64,000 nucleotides of DNA, from positions 1 through 64,000 of the forward strand of contig NZ_AOMO01000021.1 in the NCBI RefSeq assembly GCF_000338875.1, in the 5' to 3' direction. Source of the stretch: Vibrio mimicus CAIM 602. GTDB lineage: Bacteria > Pseudomonadota > Gammaproteobacteria > Enterobacterales > Vibrionaceae. Numbering within the stretch: the stretch's first letter is position 1; every line of letters starts with the position of its first letter. The position numbers were made by a program, and so were the translations under genes. The notes below the pieces were generated by a model. The model made no database searches and was not told the DNA's origin. It saw only the letters and a program-made list of their open reading frames with translations. Below are positions 10,201-19,480 of the stretch, piece after piece.

Positions 10201-11142
10201 TTATTCGTCTTTCGTGAAGTTGGCTTCACTGAACTGTTCCAGATCATACGGTGTTTGTTGGTAAACACAGTAGTTCAACCAGTTAGCAAACAATAGATGC
10301 CCGTGGCTACGCCAGCTAGCACAAGGTTTATTATCTGGGTTGTCATTCGGGTAGTAGTTCACTGGAATCGCCGGGTTGAGTCCTTCTCCGAGATCTCGCA
10401 CATATTCGGTGTGCAAAGTGAAGGCATCATATTCAGGATGGCCAGTAACAAAAACATTGCGCTTGTCTTTCGTCGCCGCTAGATAGACACCTGCCACATC
10501 CGAGGTGGCAAGAATATCAAGATCAGTATGCTCTGTCAGAAAATCTGCTTCAAAATCTGCATAACGAGAGTGAGGTGCTAAAAAGCGATCATCAAATCCG
10601 CGTAACAACGGATGAAAGGCTTGATGAATGTCGTGATAGTACACGCCGGAAAGTTTCTCTTCACGGGTACGCTTAGGCAGGTTATAGAGCAGTTTTAAGC
10701 CTGCTTGCGCAGCCCAGCAAATATAGAGTGTGGAAGTAACGTGTGCTTTCGCCCAAGTCATCACGTTCTGTAAATGGTCCCAATAAGCCACATCTTCAAA
10801 CTGTACTAAACCAAGAGGCGCGCCAGTGATGATCAACCCGTCGAAATTACGGTTTTTGACCAACTCAAATTGGCGATAGAAGGTGTTGAGATGTTCTTCC
10901 GGTGTGTTTTTACTTGGGCGATCATCAATGCGCAGCAGCTCGATATCAACTTGCAGTGGGGAGTTGGAGAGCAGGCGTAAAAACTGAGTTTCTGTCTCAA
11001 TTTTTTTTGGCATTAAGTTTAATAACAAGACCTTGAGTGGGCGTATCTCTTGCGTCGAAGCACGCGATTCCGACATAACGAAGATATTTTCGTTACGTAA
11101 CACATCACTTGCCGGTAATTGATCGGGGATTCTAATCGGCAC
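10201..11142 (-). CDS. metA: Homoserine O-succinyltransferase MetA
   Basis: Catalyses succinyl transfer from succinyl-CoA to homoserine, the first committed step of methionine synthesis, in the cytoplasm. The sequence aligns closely by eye with E. coli MetA: RIPDQLPA at the N-terminus, [18 protein letters not shown], the catalytic cysteine in YICWAAQAG and the His-Glu pair in GHPEYD. The start is GTG at 11142, preceded by GGGAG at good spacing, giving 313 residues (E. coli 309); the open frame extends 28 codons further but that part does not resemble MetA. MetJ boxes lie just upstream. Confidence 0.95.
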   Translation of the reverse strand: MPIRIPDQLPASDVLRNENIFVMSESRASTQEIRPLKVLLLNLMPKKIETETQFLRLLSNSPLQVDIELLRIDDRPSKNTPEEHLNTFYRQFELVKNRNFDGLIITGAPLGLVQFEDVAYWDHLQNVMTWAKAHVTSTLYICWAAQAGLKLLYNLPKRTREEKLSGVYYHDIHQAFHPLLRGFDDRFLAPHSRYADFEADFLTEHTDLDILATSDVAGVYLAATKDKRNVFVTGHPEYDAFTLHTEYVRDLGEGLNPAIPVNYYPNDNPDNKPCASWRSHGHLLFANWLNYCVYQQTPYDLEQFSEANFTKDE

Positions 11143-11165
11143 AGCTTTCTCCCTAAGCTTAATTT

Positions 11166-11189
11166 GGACGTCTAAACATCTAGACTTAT
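11166..11189 (-). promoter_or_regulatory. MetJ operator, three tandem met boxes
   Basis: On the minus strand, 24 to 47 bases before the metA start, three adjacent 8-mers read ATAAGTCT, AGATGTTT and AGACGTCC. Against the consensus AGACGTCT they match 6, 6 and 7 of 8. Tandem boxes on an 8 bp period are how the MetJ-SAM repressor binds cooperatively, so metA should be repressed when methionine/SAM is plentiful. Confidence 0.85.
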
Positions 11190-11281
11190 AACTCAACCAA
11201 AAATTATTGTCGATAGCAAAATGCACGGAACCTTAATCTAAGTTAGTATCTTTGGGCTCAATTGCCTACTGTGAAGCTGTT

Positions 11282-11656
11282 ATGAGACCCCATTTAACCT
11301 TGATTCGTGGTTTACCCGGTTCCGGAAAATCTACCTTAGCGAAGACTTTACCTGCCATACATTTGGAGGCGGATATGTACTTTGTGAATGAGCATGGTGA
11401 ATACCATTTTCGCCCAGAGCGTCTAGCGCAAGCACATCAATGGTGCCAAGAACAAACGGAATATTGGTTACAGCAAGGCAAACATGTCGTGGTATCGAAT
11501 ACCTTTGTGCGGCATTGGGAGATGGCGGCGTATCGGAAACTTGCACGCAGGTATCGAGCCAAGCTCACTATTATAGTATGCCGAGAGAGTTATCAAAACG
11601 TACATGGGGTAGATGTTGCCACTGTCGAACGTATGCGCCAACAGTGGCAAGAGTGA
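11282..11656 (+). CDS. P-loop NTPase/kinase-like protein (N4BP2-type AAA domain)
   Basis: A 124-residue protein with Walker A GLPGSGKST near the N-terminus, an acidic LEADMYF segment and VVVSNTFVRHWEM, the pattern of small predicted nucleotide or polynucleotide kinases related to the N4BP2 family. ATG at 11282 directly precedes the P-loop strand and is preferred over a TTG 30 bases upstream. Substrate unknown. The gene is single, divergent from metA and convergent with the exporter operon. Confidence 0.8.
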   Translation: MRPHLTLIRGLPGSGKSTLAKTLPAIHLEADMYFVNEHGEYHFRPERLAQAHQWCQEQTEYWLQQGKHVVVSNTFVRHWEMAAYRKLARRYRAKLTIIVCRESYQNVHGVDVATVERMRQQWQE

Positions 11657-11659
11657 GAA

Positions 11660-12808
11660 TTACTGTGGATTTTTTGCGGTGCGCTGGAGATCTTGGCGCA
11701 AGAGATAAAACGCCAAACCGCCCCATATTACGGCTTGTACCCAAAGTAGCGTCCATTTCGGTGCGATCGTTGACCAACTGGCGGCCATTTGGTTTAAACC
11801 CAGAAAACCTTGGATTGCAGGCGTACTTGGGAAGCATTGAGCAAGCCAAACGAGTGGTGAAGGAATCATCTCAACTGGCCAAATAAAACCTGCGGTAAAG
11901 ATCAGCGGCATCGAGCTGATTAATACCACCAAAGTCACCAGTTCCCGTCTTGGGGTCGCCGCACCCAAACAGATGCCTATAAAGCTACAGGCTAACAAAA
12001 ATGGCAGTAATAAACTGAGAAGATCACTGGACTTAGCTAAGGTATTCACCCCGTGTAAATCAAAACTGGCACCGAAATAATACAGGCTCAACAGATAGTA
12101 GACGGCAACCAGCACAAAGCTACGCACAAACAGCAGTTTGGCTGGGGAAACACGGCTCCAGTAACCATGTCCTTGTTTTTGGGTTCCCACCATGAGTCCC
12201 GCAGCCATGATTAACGTTTGCTGTAGAATCAGTACAAAGACGGCTGGAACCACGTAATCAACATAACCCATACGTGGGTTAAACGTCGGTTTGAGATTGG
12301 CGCTGGTCGGGGAGAAATGCTGCGCTGCAAACGCCATTGGTTCACCTTCCACCACTAAACGGCTCACTTTTGTTTGAGCAGCCAGTGTTCCGCCAGCTTG
12401 GGCTAAGCCTTCAACAATCGTACCGTACACCAGAAAATAGGAAGCATCCCCTGCATAGGCGAGAGTCGGGCTTTTTCCTAACAGCAGATCCTTATAGAAG
12501 TGCTCAGGGATGACTAAGATACCAGCGACTTTTTTATCTAAAAAAGCTTGTTTGGCATCCGCAAGGGTGTGATCGCGACGAACAATTTTAACCTGCGGTG
12601 TGGCATCTACCATGCGTTCAAGACGGTAGCTGGCTTGACTCTGATCGAGATTGACGACAGAAACAGTTTGTTCGCGCGGGATCTGCTTCGCGTAAGGAAG
12701 CGGGTAGAGAAAGGAATAAAAGATCACTCCACCAAAAACCGTGAGCACAACGACTGGATTGGTGATGAGTGCTTTCAATTCAGCTTTGATCAGTTCAAAC
12801 AACGTCAT
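11660..12808 (-). CDS. ABC-2 type exporter permease (YhhJ-like), second of pair
   Basis: The 382-residue protein has an N-terminal membrane anchor, a large periplasmic domain of about 140 residues (VSVVNLDQSQASYRLERM...), and a five- to six-helix C-terminal membrane domain, the layout of ABC-2 permeases YhhJ/YbhR. Such permeases work with an HlyD adaptor and TolC to export drugs or lipids. It overlaps the upstream permease by four bases (ATGA) and is last in a four-gene operon. No ABC ATPase gene is present nearby. Confidence 0.88.
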   Translation of the reverse strand: MTLFELIKAELKALITNPVVVLTVFGGVIFYSFLYPLPYAKQIPREQTVSVVNLDQSQASYRLERMVDATPQVKIVRRDHTLADAKQAFLDKKVAGILVIPEHFYKDLLLGKSPTLAYAGDASYFLVYGTIVEGLAQAGGTLAAQTKVSRLVVEGEPMAFAAQHFSPTSANLKPTFNPRMGYVDYVVPAVFVLILQQTLIMAAGLMVGTQKQGHGYWSRVSPAKLLFVRSFVLVAVYYLLSLYYFGASFDLHGVNTLAKSSDLLSLLLPFLLACSFIGICLGAATPRRELVTLVVLISSMPLIFTAGFIWPVEMIPSPLVWLAQCFPSTPAIQGFLGLNQMAASWSTIAPKWTLLWVQAVIWGGLAFYLLRQDLQRTAKNPQ

Positions 12809-13953
12809 ACGGCTTCTCCGGTTTCATGCGCTAGATGTTTGCGGAGCAAAATGAAGACCAAACCCAGTGGTATGAGATACCCAATCATAGCGAATAAAGG
12901 TTGCAGCGACGCTAATGCATCGAGACCATAGCTGACTTGGTTCACCTGCACTTCAATGTAATGGCTGATTGGCAATAGGTTACGCCATACTTGGGCGAGC
13001 GAATTCATGTCACTGGCCGGAAAGGTGATGCCCATAAACGCAAAACTTGGCGCGGTGAAGGCTCCGGCGAAACTCATGGCGCGGGCAGGATCCAAAGTCA
13101 GGAAGTAGAAAAACGCCCCCATGATGACGCAAGCGATAACAGTAATAGCTTGTGCAACCAATAACACGGAAAAGTGCCCGAACATTGGCCAGCGTAGAAC
13201 ATCATAAAACCAAATTAAAAAGCCTAACCCCTGCAACATAAAGATCGGCAGATAAGGAAGTAGAGTACGAGTCAAATGGCGTAATGGTGAGTCAGCTAAC
13301 CAAGTTTTCAAACCATAGTGACGGTAGTTAGCCGCCAGAATCAAAATGGTGCTCACAACGATAGTTATTTGCCATAACGCGGGAACAATAGCTGAAACCA
13401 AAAATTGTGCGTAGTTCGTGTTTTGGTTAAAAAGAGGGGTGATTTGCGTACGTACAGGCACCGAACGCCCCATTGCAGCAAGCGTAGTATGGCTTTTGGT
13501 CGCGAGATTTTTCATCACATCCACCTGCGCATTAAACGTGCCTTGCGCTTGAACGACAGCGGAATTCACCAGTTTTCCGACCAGAATCATCTGGCTGTTG
13601 TAAAAGGTGGTCACCTGCGGTTGCTCTTGGCGATAAATCGCTTTATCAAACTGCGCAGGGATCACCATAAAGCCATAAATTTGATTACTGCGCATTGCTT
13701 CACTGGCTTCATCAACACTCGCATAATGTTCATTAACATGCAGTGTTGAAGTGGAATCGACTTCACGAATCAATTGACGAGAGAGTTGGCTATGGGATAA
13801 ATCCACCACGCCGAATGGCAGATCCCGAGCGATGCCTTGTGAGAAAATCCACCAGATTGAGGCCGCGAGTAGGAGCGGCACCCAAGTTAAGCATGAGAGC
13901 AACCATTTATCGTGACGCAGTAACGTCCATTGAGCAGGGATTGCATGTTTCAT
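12805..13953 (-). CDS. ABC-2 type exporter permease, first of pair
   Basis: A 382-residue paralogue of the following gene with the same layout: one N-terminal helix, a periplasmic domain (FGVVDLSHSQLSRQLIREVD) and a C-terminal membrane domain. The pair probably forms a heterodimeric channel. I take ATG at 13953 (MKHAIPAQW), one base after the HlyD stop; a GTG at 13974 would give seven more residues and overlap hlyD by 20 bases. Confidence 0.87.
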   Translation of the reverse strand: MKHAIPAQWTLLRHDKWLLSCLTWVPLLLAASIWWIFSQGIARDLPFGVVDLSHSQLSRQLIREVDSTSTLHVNEHYASVDEASEAMRSNQIYGFMVIPAQFDKAIYRQEQPQVTTFYNSQMILVGKLVNSAVVQAQGTFNAQVDVMKNLATKSHTTLAAMGRSVPVRTQITPLFNQNTNYAQFLVSAIVPALWQITIVVSTILILAANYRHYGLKTWLADSPLRHLTRTLLPYLPIFMLQGLGFLIWFYDVLRWPMFGHFSVLLVAQAITVIACVIMGAFFYFLTLDPARAMSFAGAFTAPSFAFMGITFPASDMNSLAQVWRNLLPISHYIEVQVNQVSYGLDALASLQPLFAMIGYLIPLGLVFILLRKHLAHETGEAV

Positions 13954-13954
13954 T

Positions 13955-14929
13955 TTATAACTTAACCACGACACTCATGCCCATGCGCAAACCTTCGGTC
14001 GGCTTGACCGGACGGGCTTCGACTTCAAAAGTACGCAGATCGAAACCTTGGGTTGCATCGGTAGAACGCCATGTCGCGAAGTCTCCCATTACCGCTACAT
14101 GAGTCACTTTAAACTCAACGCTTTTATCGAGGGCAGGCAAGTAGGCCTCAAACTGTGTGCCTTGAGTAAAGTGTTTGAGTAGGTCTTCACGTACGTTAAA
14201 CACCGCCCAAGTATCTTGGGTGTCCACTACAGTGACAACAGGGAAGCCTTGCGGTGCAAGTTCACCACTGTGCATCAAAACCTGTGAAACTTCACCGTCA
14301 AACCAGCTTTGAATTTTGGTATCTGCTGCGTAAGCTTCTACTTCAGCCACCGCACCTGCTGCCATGCGAGCTTTTTCGAGGGCGGCTTGCTTGGTTTCTT
14401 CACGCGCGCCTTCTTTTGCTAGCTCATACATTTGTAGCGCGGCACTTTCGGTGTATTTCGCCGCTTGCCATTGAGTTTTGGCTTCGTCACGTTTTTGCTC
14501 AGAAACCACACCATCGTTATAAAGGTTGTTTACACGGAGATAAGTTTTTTCGGCGAGATCTGCAGCCGCTTGTGCTTTGAGCCATTGATCTTTCGCAGCT
14601 TGAATTTGCTGCTCGCGAGCGCCATTTTCCGCTTCTTGAGCAAGAGCGCCAGCCGCTTTTTGACCTGCGATGGCTTGCTCTAACTTGGCATCAATTTCAG
14701 GGCTGAGCAGGGTAAAAATCAGTTGGCCTTTTTCAACTTGATCGCCTTTACGTACTAAAACTTGGTCAATACGCCCCGGCACTTTAGAGGAAATGCTGTA
14801 CTGTTGAGACTCAATTTGACCTTGTAAAGTAACTGGTTCTGGTTGATATGCTTGATAAAATCGATAACCAATCCAGCCAACAACGGCGACAGCAGTGAGG
14901 GTCATTATGGTTGTTTTTACCGTTTTCAT
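13955..14929 (-). CDS. HlyD-family periplasmic adaptor (membrane fusion protein)
   Basis: The 324-residue protein has one N-terminal membrane helix (residues about 8-26), a biotinyl-lipoyl half motif (SKVPGRIDQVLVRKGDQVEKGQ), a long alanine/glutamate/glutamine-rich coiled coil (about residues 75-180) and a beta-barrel with a second lipoyl half. It resembles YhiI/EmrA-type adaptors that link an inner-membrane transporter to TolC. AAGGA precedes the ATG. It is second in the operon, 11 bases after the TolC-like gene. Confidence 0.9.
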   Translation of the reverse strand: MKTVKTTIMTLTAVAVVGWIGYRFYQAYQPEPVTLQGQIESQQYSISSKVPGRIDQVLVRKGDQVEKGQLIFTLLSPEIDAKLEQAIAGQKAAGALAQEAENGAREQQIQAAKDQWLKAQAAADLAEKTYLRVNNLYNDGVVSEQKRDEAKTQWQAAKYTESAALQMYELAKEGAREETKQAALEKARMAAGAVAEVEAYAADTKIQSWFDGEVSQVLMHSGELAPQGFPVVTVVDTQDTWAVFNVREDLLKHFTQGTQFEAYLPALDKSVEFKVTHVAVMGDFATWRSTDATQGFDLRTFEVEARPVKPTEGLRMGMSVVVKL

Positions 14930-14940
14930 TGCGATTCCTT

Positions 14941-16359
14941 TTACTTAGCCGTTGCGTTTTGGTGCAGTGAAGAGAGTGAAACTGCAGATTGGTTGTAAGT
15001 GGAGAAACTGTTCATTTCGCTAGCCAATGCCAATAATTTATTCAGTGAAATGAGATAGTTAAAGCTCGCCAGAGATTGCTGAGTACGAATGCTGGCCAGA
15101 TAGAGCTCGGCATCCACCACATCGACAGAGGTGGATAAACCTTGGCTGAATGCTTTTTGACGTAAACGCAGGTTCTCTTGTGCCAAATGTAGGCTTGAGT
15201 TGAGTCCGGTGACTTCTTCTAGCGCTTGCTCAGCTTCTAGATAAGTTTTTTCAACCAAAACGCTCAGGTCTTGTTTGGCCTGCGCTTTCAAATAACGAAC
15301 TTGATTGACGGCGCTATTCGCGGCTTTCACTTGTTCGCTGCGCCCTGTATTTTCAATCAGCGGAATACTCACCCCAACGCCCACTAACCAATCAGGTTTC
15401 ATTTGACTAGCGAGTGAATCATCTTCATGCAGGCTGTAATCGCCATAGAGATAAACATTTGGGTAGTATTTACCTTGTTCCGCTTTAATGAGACTGCTGG
15501 CTTGTTTTTCTTTTGCATCCAGCAAGCTTAGGCCGGGATAGGTGTTTAGAGTCTGCTCGATAAAGGCTTGCATCGGCGGCAGGCTGGTATTAATAAACAA
15601 GGTTCCGTTGGGTTCCACCGGATCTGAAGCGCCTAAGATCTGAGTGAGAGCACTTTGTGCAATATCCAAGGTCTTCTGGGCTTTCTTACGCTCCACTTTT
15701 GCTTTATCGAGAGAAGCCTCCGCCTGCAGACGCTCAACATGAGCAATTTGCCCCTGTTGCTCAAGCTTAACGGCGTTATCTCGGTGTTGAGCTAGCCCTT
15801 CTTCGACAGCGATACGAGTTGCGAGCACTTCTTTAGCCAGCACTACACTGAAGTAATACTTAGCTAAATCTTCATAACGCGCTTGCACTTCCATCGCTAG
15901 TTGGCTTTGTGCCTCATGTTCTTTACCTTGCGCGGCATCTTGCGCGGCGGTGATGCGCCCACCAGTGAAAATGGGCCAAATCGCACGGATGGAGGAAGTG
16001 AAAATATCGCGCTCAGTAACGGTGGATTGAATTGAGCCTAAACCTGCAACTAATTGCCCGAGAGTCGGGGGTAATGCTGGCAACGGTTGACCTGTACTAT
16101 CAAAGATCTGCTTGCCAGAAAGGGTTACATCTTGATCCAAACGAGTAAAATTTGCCCCCACAGTGACTGAAGGCAAGTTAAGATTTTGCGTTGCGTCTTT
16201 AAGGTGTGCATAACGCTCAACATTGGCTCTTTGTGCTGCCAGCGAATTATTTTGCAGCTGTAGCATCTCCCAAGCGTCTTGAAATGAGAGGGGAGCAGCA
16301 TGGACAGTCGGCACGGAGAGTAATGAGCAGACCACCAGAGAGAGAAGTTTCACTTTCAT
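14941..16359 (-). CDS. TolC-family outer membrane efflux protein
   Basis: The precursor of 472 residues has a signal peptide (cleavage probably after VHA) and two outer-membrane-factor repeats rich in long alpha-helices (for example ...GGRITAAQDAAQGK and the C-terminal LRQKAFSQGLSTSVDVVDAE). It should form the trimeric outer-membrane duct for the downstream HlyD/ABC-2 system. It is the first gene of the operon (16359 down to 11660), which suggests a dedicated duct rather than reliance on the housekeeping TolC. Confidence 0.9.
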   Translation of the reverse strand: MKVKLLSLVVCSLLSVPTVHAAPLSFQDAWEMLQLQNNSLAAQRANVERYAHLKDATQNLNLPSVTVGANFTRLDQDVTLSGKQIFDSTGQPLPALPPTLGQLVAGLGSIQSTVTERDIFTSSIRAIWPIFTGGRITAAQDAAQGKEHEAQSQLAMEVQARYEDLAKYYFSVVLAKEVLATRIAVEEGLAQHRDNAVKLEQQGQIAHVERLQAEASLDKAKVERKKAQKTLDIAQSALTQILGASDPVEPNGTLFINTSLPPMQAFIEQTLNTYPGLSLLDAKEKQASSLIKAEQGKYYPNVYLYGDYSLHEDDSLASQMKPDWLVGVGVSIPLIENTGRSEQVKAANSAVNQVRYLKAQAKQDLSVLVEKTYLEAEQALEEVTGLNSSLHLAQENLRLRQKAFSQGLSTSVDVVDAELYLASIRTQQSLASFNYLISLNKLLALASEMNSFSTYNQSAVSLSSLHQNATAK

Positions 16360-16552
16360 TTTGGGCTCGACAGAATAGGTTTAGAGCTAATGCTCTATTT
16401 TTTAGGAAACTAAGTCAAACAAAGAGTTTATGGATGCAGTATAAAAAACTGACTTGCAAGAGCAAGCCAGTTCTGTGGATAACGAATAGAAATACCAAAA
16501 ACGATATTTGGTGTGGTTTTTTTACTCTCTGCTTGATTCAAAGGATAAGCAG

Positions 16553-16786
16553 TTAGCAATGCGGGTAGGAAGGGCAATGGTAATCAGCTCTCCAAACTAA
16601 CTTTTTAGTTCCCTGCATCGTTGTGAGTACGTCTTTGCCAGACATCTGAGGAAACGCAAACAATACACGCATTTCATCATGTGCCTCTGACTCGATTTCA
16701 TAAGCCCTCACATGGGTGAATGTCGAGTGTAGATGTTCACAAAGCATGTCTTTGGAAAGGCATATTCCAAAAGCATCTCTTATCAT
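16553..16786 (-). CDS. Hypothetical 77-residue protein
   Basis: A short soluble protein with five cysteines and many histidines and no recognised domain. AAGGAATAGGAAC lies directly before the ATG and is a credible ribosome-binding site, which is the main reason for accepting it; a partly overlapping open frame on the other strand (16733-16945) lacks such a signal. Function unknown. Confidence 0.5.
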   Translation of the reverse strand: MIRDAFGICLSKDMLCEHLHSTFTHVRAYEIESEAHDEMRVLFAFPQMSGKDVLTTMQGTKKLVWRADYHCPSYPHC

Positions 16787-17112
16787 GTTCCTATTCCTTC
16801 TGACGTATTATTGAGTGAACTTGGTCGCAACCGCCTATTTTCATTTTTATGCCTGATTGCATCCCAGTTAAGTTTATGCTCACTGCGCATTAAGTATAGT
16901 CCTGTCACCTTTTGGATGTGGCGACAAAACGCACAATTGTTGTGAGCTGTGCCATAAATTCAATATGCAATTAGTTTTCTTGTTTGGGGCTAATTTAACC
17001 AGTGAGAAGTATGGGATACGCGAATCCCGTGCCAGCCTCACACTTATTCATTGCAGACTTCGCGCCAATATTAAATTGATGTTAATTTTCACTCGCCAAC
17101 AAGGAGTGAACT
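16787..17112. other. Intergenic region upstream of the sensor kinase operon
   Basis: About 326 bases separating divergent transcripts. It presumably holds the promoters for the hypothetical gene and for the kinase operon. A small hairpin (GGGAT-ACGCG-ATCCC type) lies near 17010. No convincing CRP or response-regulator box could be assigned by eye. Confidence 0.5.
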
Positions 17113-18729
17113 ATGGTGTGGAGTAGCATTACCTTCCGCAAGCGGATGTTAATCATCATGACCTTATCAGGATTGATTGAACTGCTACTCTTGGTTGCGG
17201 CTGGGTTCATGTACGTTAAACATTCTCAGGAACAGGATGTCGGGCAAAAGGCTTTGGGTGTCGCTGCATTTCTTGCCCAAACTCCCGCAGTTATCTCAAT
17301 GATCAAAGTGGGTAACGCCACTGAAGAGCAACAACAAGCTTATCGTGAACTCACTCAGCTTATCGGAGCCGCCTTTATTGTAATTGGTAACAATAAAGGG
17401 ATTCGGCTTGTGCATCCGCTTGATGAGCGAATTGGTAAACCCATGGTTGGCGGAGATAACGACAGAGCGTTGTTGGAAGGCGAGGCTTATGTATCATTTG
17501 CACAAGGTTCATTAGGCAAATCGGTACGTGGTAAATCGGCAGTCGTTGATCGTAATGGTCAGATTATCGGTGTCGTATCAGTGGGTTACCTGATTGAGCG
17601 TTTGCAAGATAGAGTCGAGCCATTTCTGTTTTATTTGATTGCGACCGCACTCTTAGTGGTCGGGGCCAATGCGCTGGTTTCAAGTTACGCATCAAGACGT
17701 TTCCAACGTGCCATATTAGGCTTCGAGCCAGAGGAAATCGGCCGGTTGTATGTCGAACTGGATGTCACTATGAGTACCCTCAAAGAGGGCATTATCAGCA
17801 TCGATGACAAAGGCATTTTACGTTCCATCAACAAGAGCGCTTGCGAGATCTTGGGACTAAAGCGCGAGCAAGCATTGAATCGTCGTTTGACGGCCATCTT
17901 GCCGGAAAGCGATCTCTACACCGTGCTTGCCACAGGACGTACTGACCACGACATTGAACTCTATCTCAATAAGCATTGGATTATCGCCAACCGCAGCCCA
18001 ATTGTGGTGGAAGGTAAAGTGGTGGGCGCGGTATCAAGTTTTCGCTTGCGTGATGAAATCAATGAGCTGACTGAGCAACTGGCTCAAACTCGTGAATACG
18101 CAGAAATGCTGCGTTCTCAAACCCATGAGCACAGAAATAAATTAAATACTATCAGTGGATTACTGCAAATGGGTGAGCTTGAGGCTGTGCAGCAATTGAT
18201 TGGTCAGGAAACAGAGCACTATCAATCACTGATCGAGTTTTTACGTGAAACCATCAAAGATCCTCTGATTGCTGGCATGTTGCTTGGCAAGACAGAGCGA
18301 GCCCGTGAGCTTGGTTTGGAACTGATGGTTGAAGAAGGCGCTCGTTTAGAAAGTTTGCCGCCACATATTAAAGCGGAAGATGTGGTGACTATTTTAGGCA
18401 ATCTTATTGATAACGCATTCGACGCGACATTGAGTGCGATTCGAACACTCTCGGCAGTGCCGCAAGAGCGTAGAATCATTGAAGTTTCTGTCAGCGACTT
18501 TGGTAATGAGATCATTTTGGAAGTGGACGATCAAGGATGCGGCTTACCCCAAGAGTTGGAGCAGTGGCAACTCACGGAAAAAGGGGTATCAAGCAAAGCC
18601 AAACAGAATCGAGGTGTTGGCCTCTACTTGGTTAAACAATTGGCTGATCGTTATCAAGGACAATTAGACATGCACAGTAAAGCACAAGGTACACGAATGA
18701 CGGTCTATTTACCCAAGGATGAAATGTAA
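17113..18729 (+). CDS. CitA/DcuS-family sensor histidine kinase
   Basis: The 538-residue inner-membrane kinase has a first membrane helix (about residues 14-34), a periplasmic PASp/Cache-like sensor domain of the CitA/DcuS/DpiB type (GIRLVHPLDERIGKPMVGGD is the family's ligand-site signature), a second helix (about 178-197), a cytoplasmic PAS domain (about 215-320), and a kinase core with the phospho-accepting His338 in THEHRNKLNTI, plus N and G boxes (NLIDNAFDA, DQGCGLP, GVGLYLVKQL). Members sense citrate or C4-dicarboxylates; the actual ligand here is unknown. AAGGAG precedes the ATG. Its stop overlaps the response regulator start by one base. Confidence 0.92.
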   Translation: MVWSSITFRKRMLIIMTLSGLIELLLLVAAGFMYVKHSQEQDVGQKALGVAAFLAQTPAVISMIKVGNATEEQQQAYRELTQLIGAAFIVIGNNKGIRLVHPLDERIGKPMVGGDNDRALLEGEAYVSFAQGSLGKSVRGKSAVVDRNGQIIGVVSVGYLIERLQDRVEPFLFYLIATALLVVGANALVSSYASRRFQRAILGFEPEEIGRLYVELDVTMSTLKEGIISIDDKGILRSINKSACEILGLKREQALNRRLTAILPESDLYTVLATGRTDHDIELYLNKHWIIANRSPIVVEGKVVGAVSSFRLRDEINELTEQLAQTREYAEMLRSQTHEHRNKLNTISGLLQMGELEAVQQLIGQETEHYQSLIEFLRETIKDPLIAGMLLGKTERARELGLELMVEEGARLESLPPHIKAEDVVTILGNLIDNAFDATLSAIRTLSAVPQERRIIEVSVSDFGNEIILEVDDQGCGLPQELEQWQLTEKGVSSKAKQNRGVGLYLVKQLADRYQGQLDMHSKAQGTRMTVYLPKDEM

Positions 18730-19415
18730 TGAATACCCGTATCCTGATCATTGAAGATGATGCAGCGATAGCTCAACTTCATCACCGTTATTTAAGCCAG
18801 TTGGAAGGCTTTGACGTGGTTGGCATCGCGACTTCACAAGCTGATGCGCGTTTGCAAATGGAAGTGCTCAATCCGGATCTGGTGCTGCTGGATGTTTATC
18901 TTCCTGATGGCACCGGGCTTGAACTTTTACAGTGGATTCGGGGACGCAATGTACATTGCGATGTCATTCTAATTACGGCTGCGCGCGAAGTGGACACACT
19001 ACAACAAGCCATGCGTGGCGGTGTGGTAGATTATTTGCTCAAGCCAGTGATGTTTCCAAGACTTGAAGCCGCATTAAAAAAATATCAAATGCGGCAAATA
19101 GAGTTAAAACAGTTGGCGGATTTTGATCAGCACAAGGTGGACAAAATGTTCACCCCGCACACCTCTGAGTCAATGCCTCAGCGTTTGCCGAAAGGGATCG
19201 ATGCGGTGACGTTAGATAAAATTCGTGTGTTATTTCAAACCACTGGCATGCTCACAGCCGATGAAGCGGGTGACAAAATTGGAGCCAGCCGCACAACAGC
19301 GAGACGATATCTTGAGTATCTTATCAGTGCTGGGGAGTTGGAGGCTGATCTCAGTTATGGTACGGTTGGTCGTCCAGAGCGAACTTACCGCAAAGTACAA
19401 CGCCATACCTCCTGA
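18729..19415 (+). CDS. CitB/DcuR-family response regulator
   Basis: The 228-residue protein has a receiver domain with acidic pocket (IIEDD), phospho-acceptor Asp55 (LVLLDVYLPDG) and conserved Lys (LLKPV), followed by the helix-turn-helix output domain of the DcuR/DpiA type (ASRTTARRYLEYL). It pairs with the preceding kinase (TAATG overlap). The obvious downstream candidates for regulation are the solute-binding protein genes, although no transporter for dicarboxylates is present in the window. Confidence 0.92.
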   Translation: MNTRILIIEDDAAIAQLHHRYLSQLEGFDVVGIATSQADARLQMEVLNPDLVLLDVYLPDGTGLELLQWIRGRNVHCDVILITAAREVDTLQQAMRGGVVDYLLKPVMFPRLEAALKKYQMRQIELKQLADFDQHKVDKMFTPHTSESMPQRLPKGIDAVTLDKIRVLFQTTGMLTADEAGDKIGASRTTARRYLEYLISAGELEADLSYGTVGRPERTYRKVQRHTS

Positions 19416-19480
19416 TTAGACGGATTGGATAACTGCATCTAAAGTTTAAACAGATTACACGAATGTGATGAGGTCGACAG

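Noticed and set aside
11100-11250. SAM riboswitch upstream of metA
   Set aside because: The leader is short and contains MetJ boxes; no SAM-I or SAM-II type stems were seen.
16733-16945. Plus-strand open frame overlapping the 77-residue hypothetical gene
   Set aside because: No ribosome-binding site, cysteine/serine-rich random-looking product, and it conflicts with the better supported minus-strand gene.
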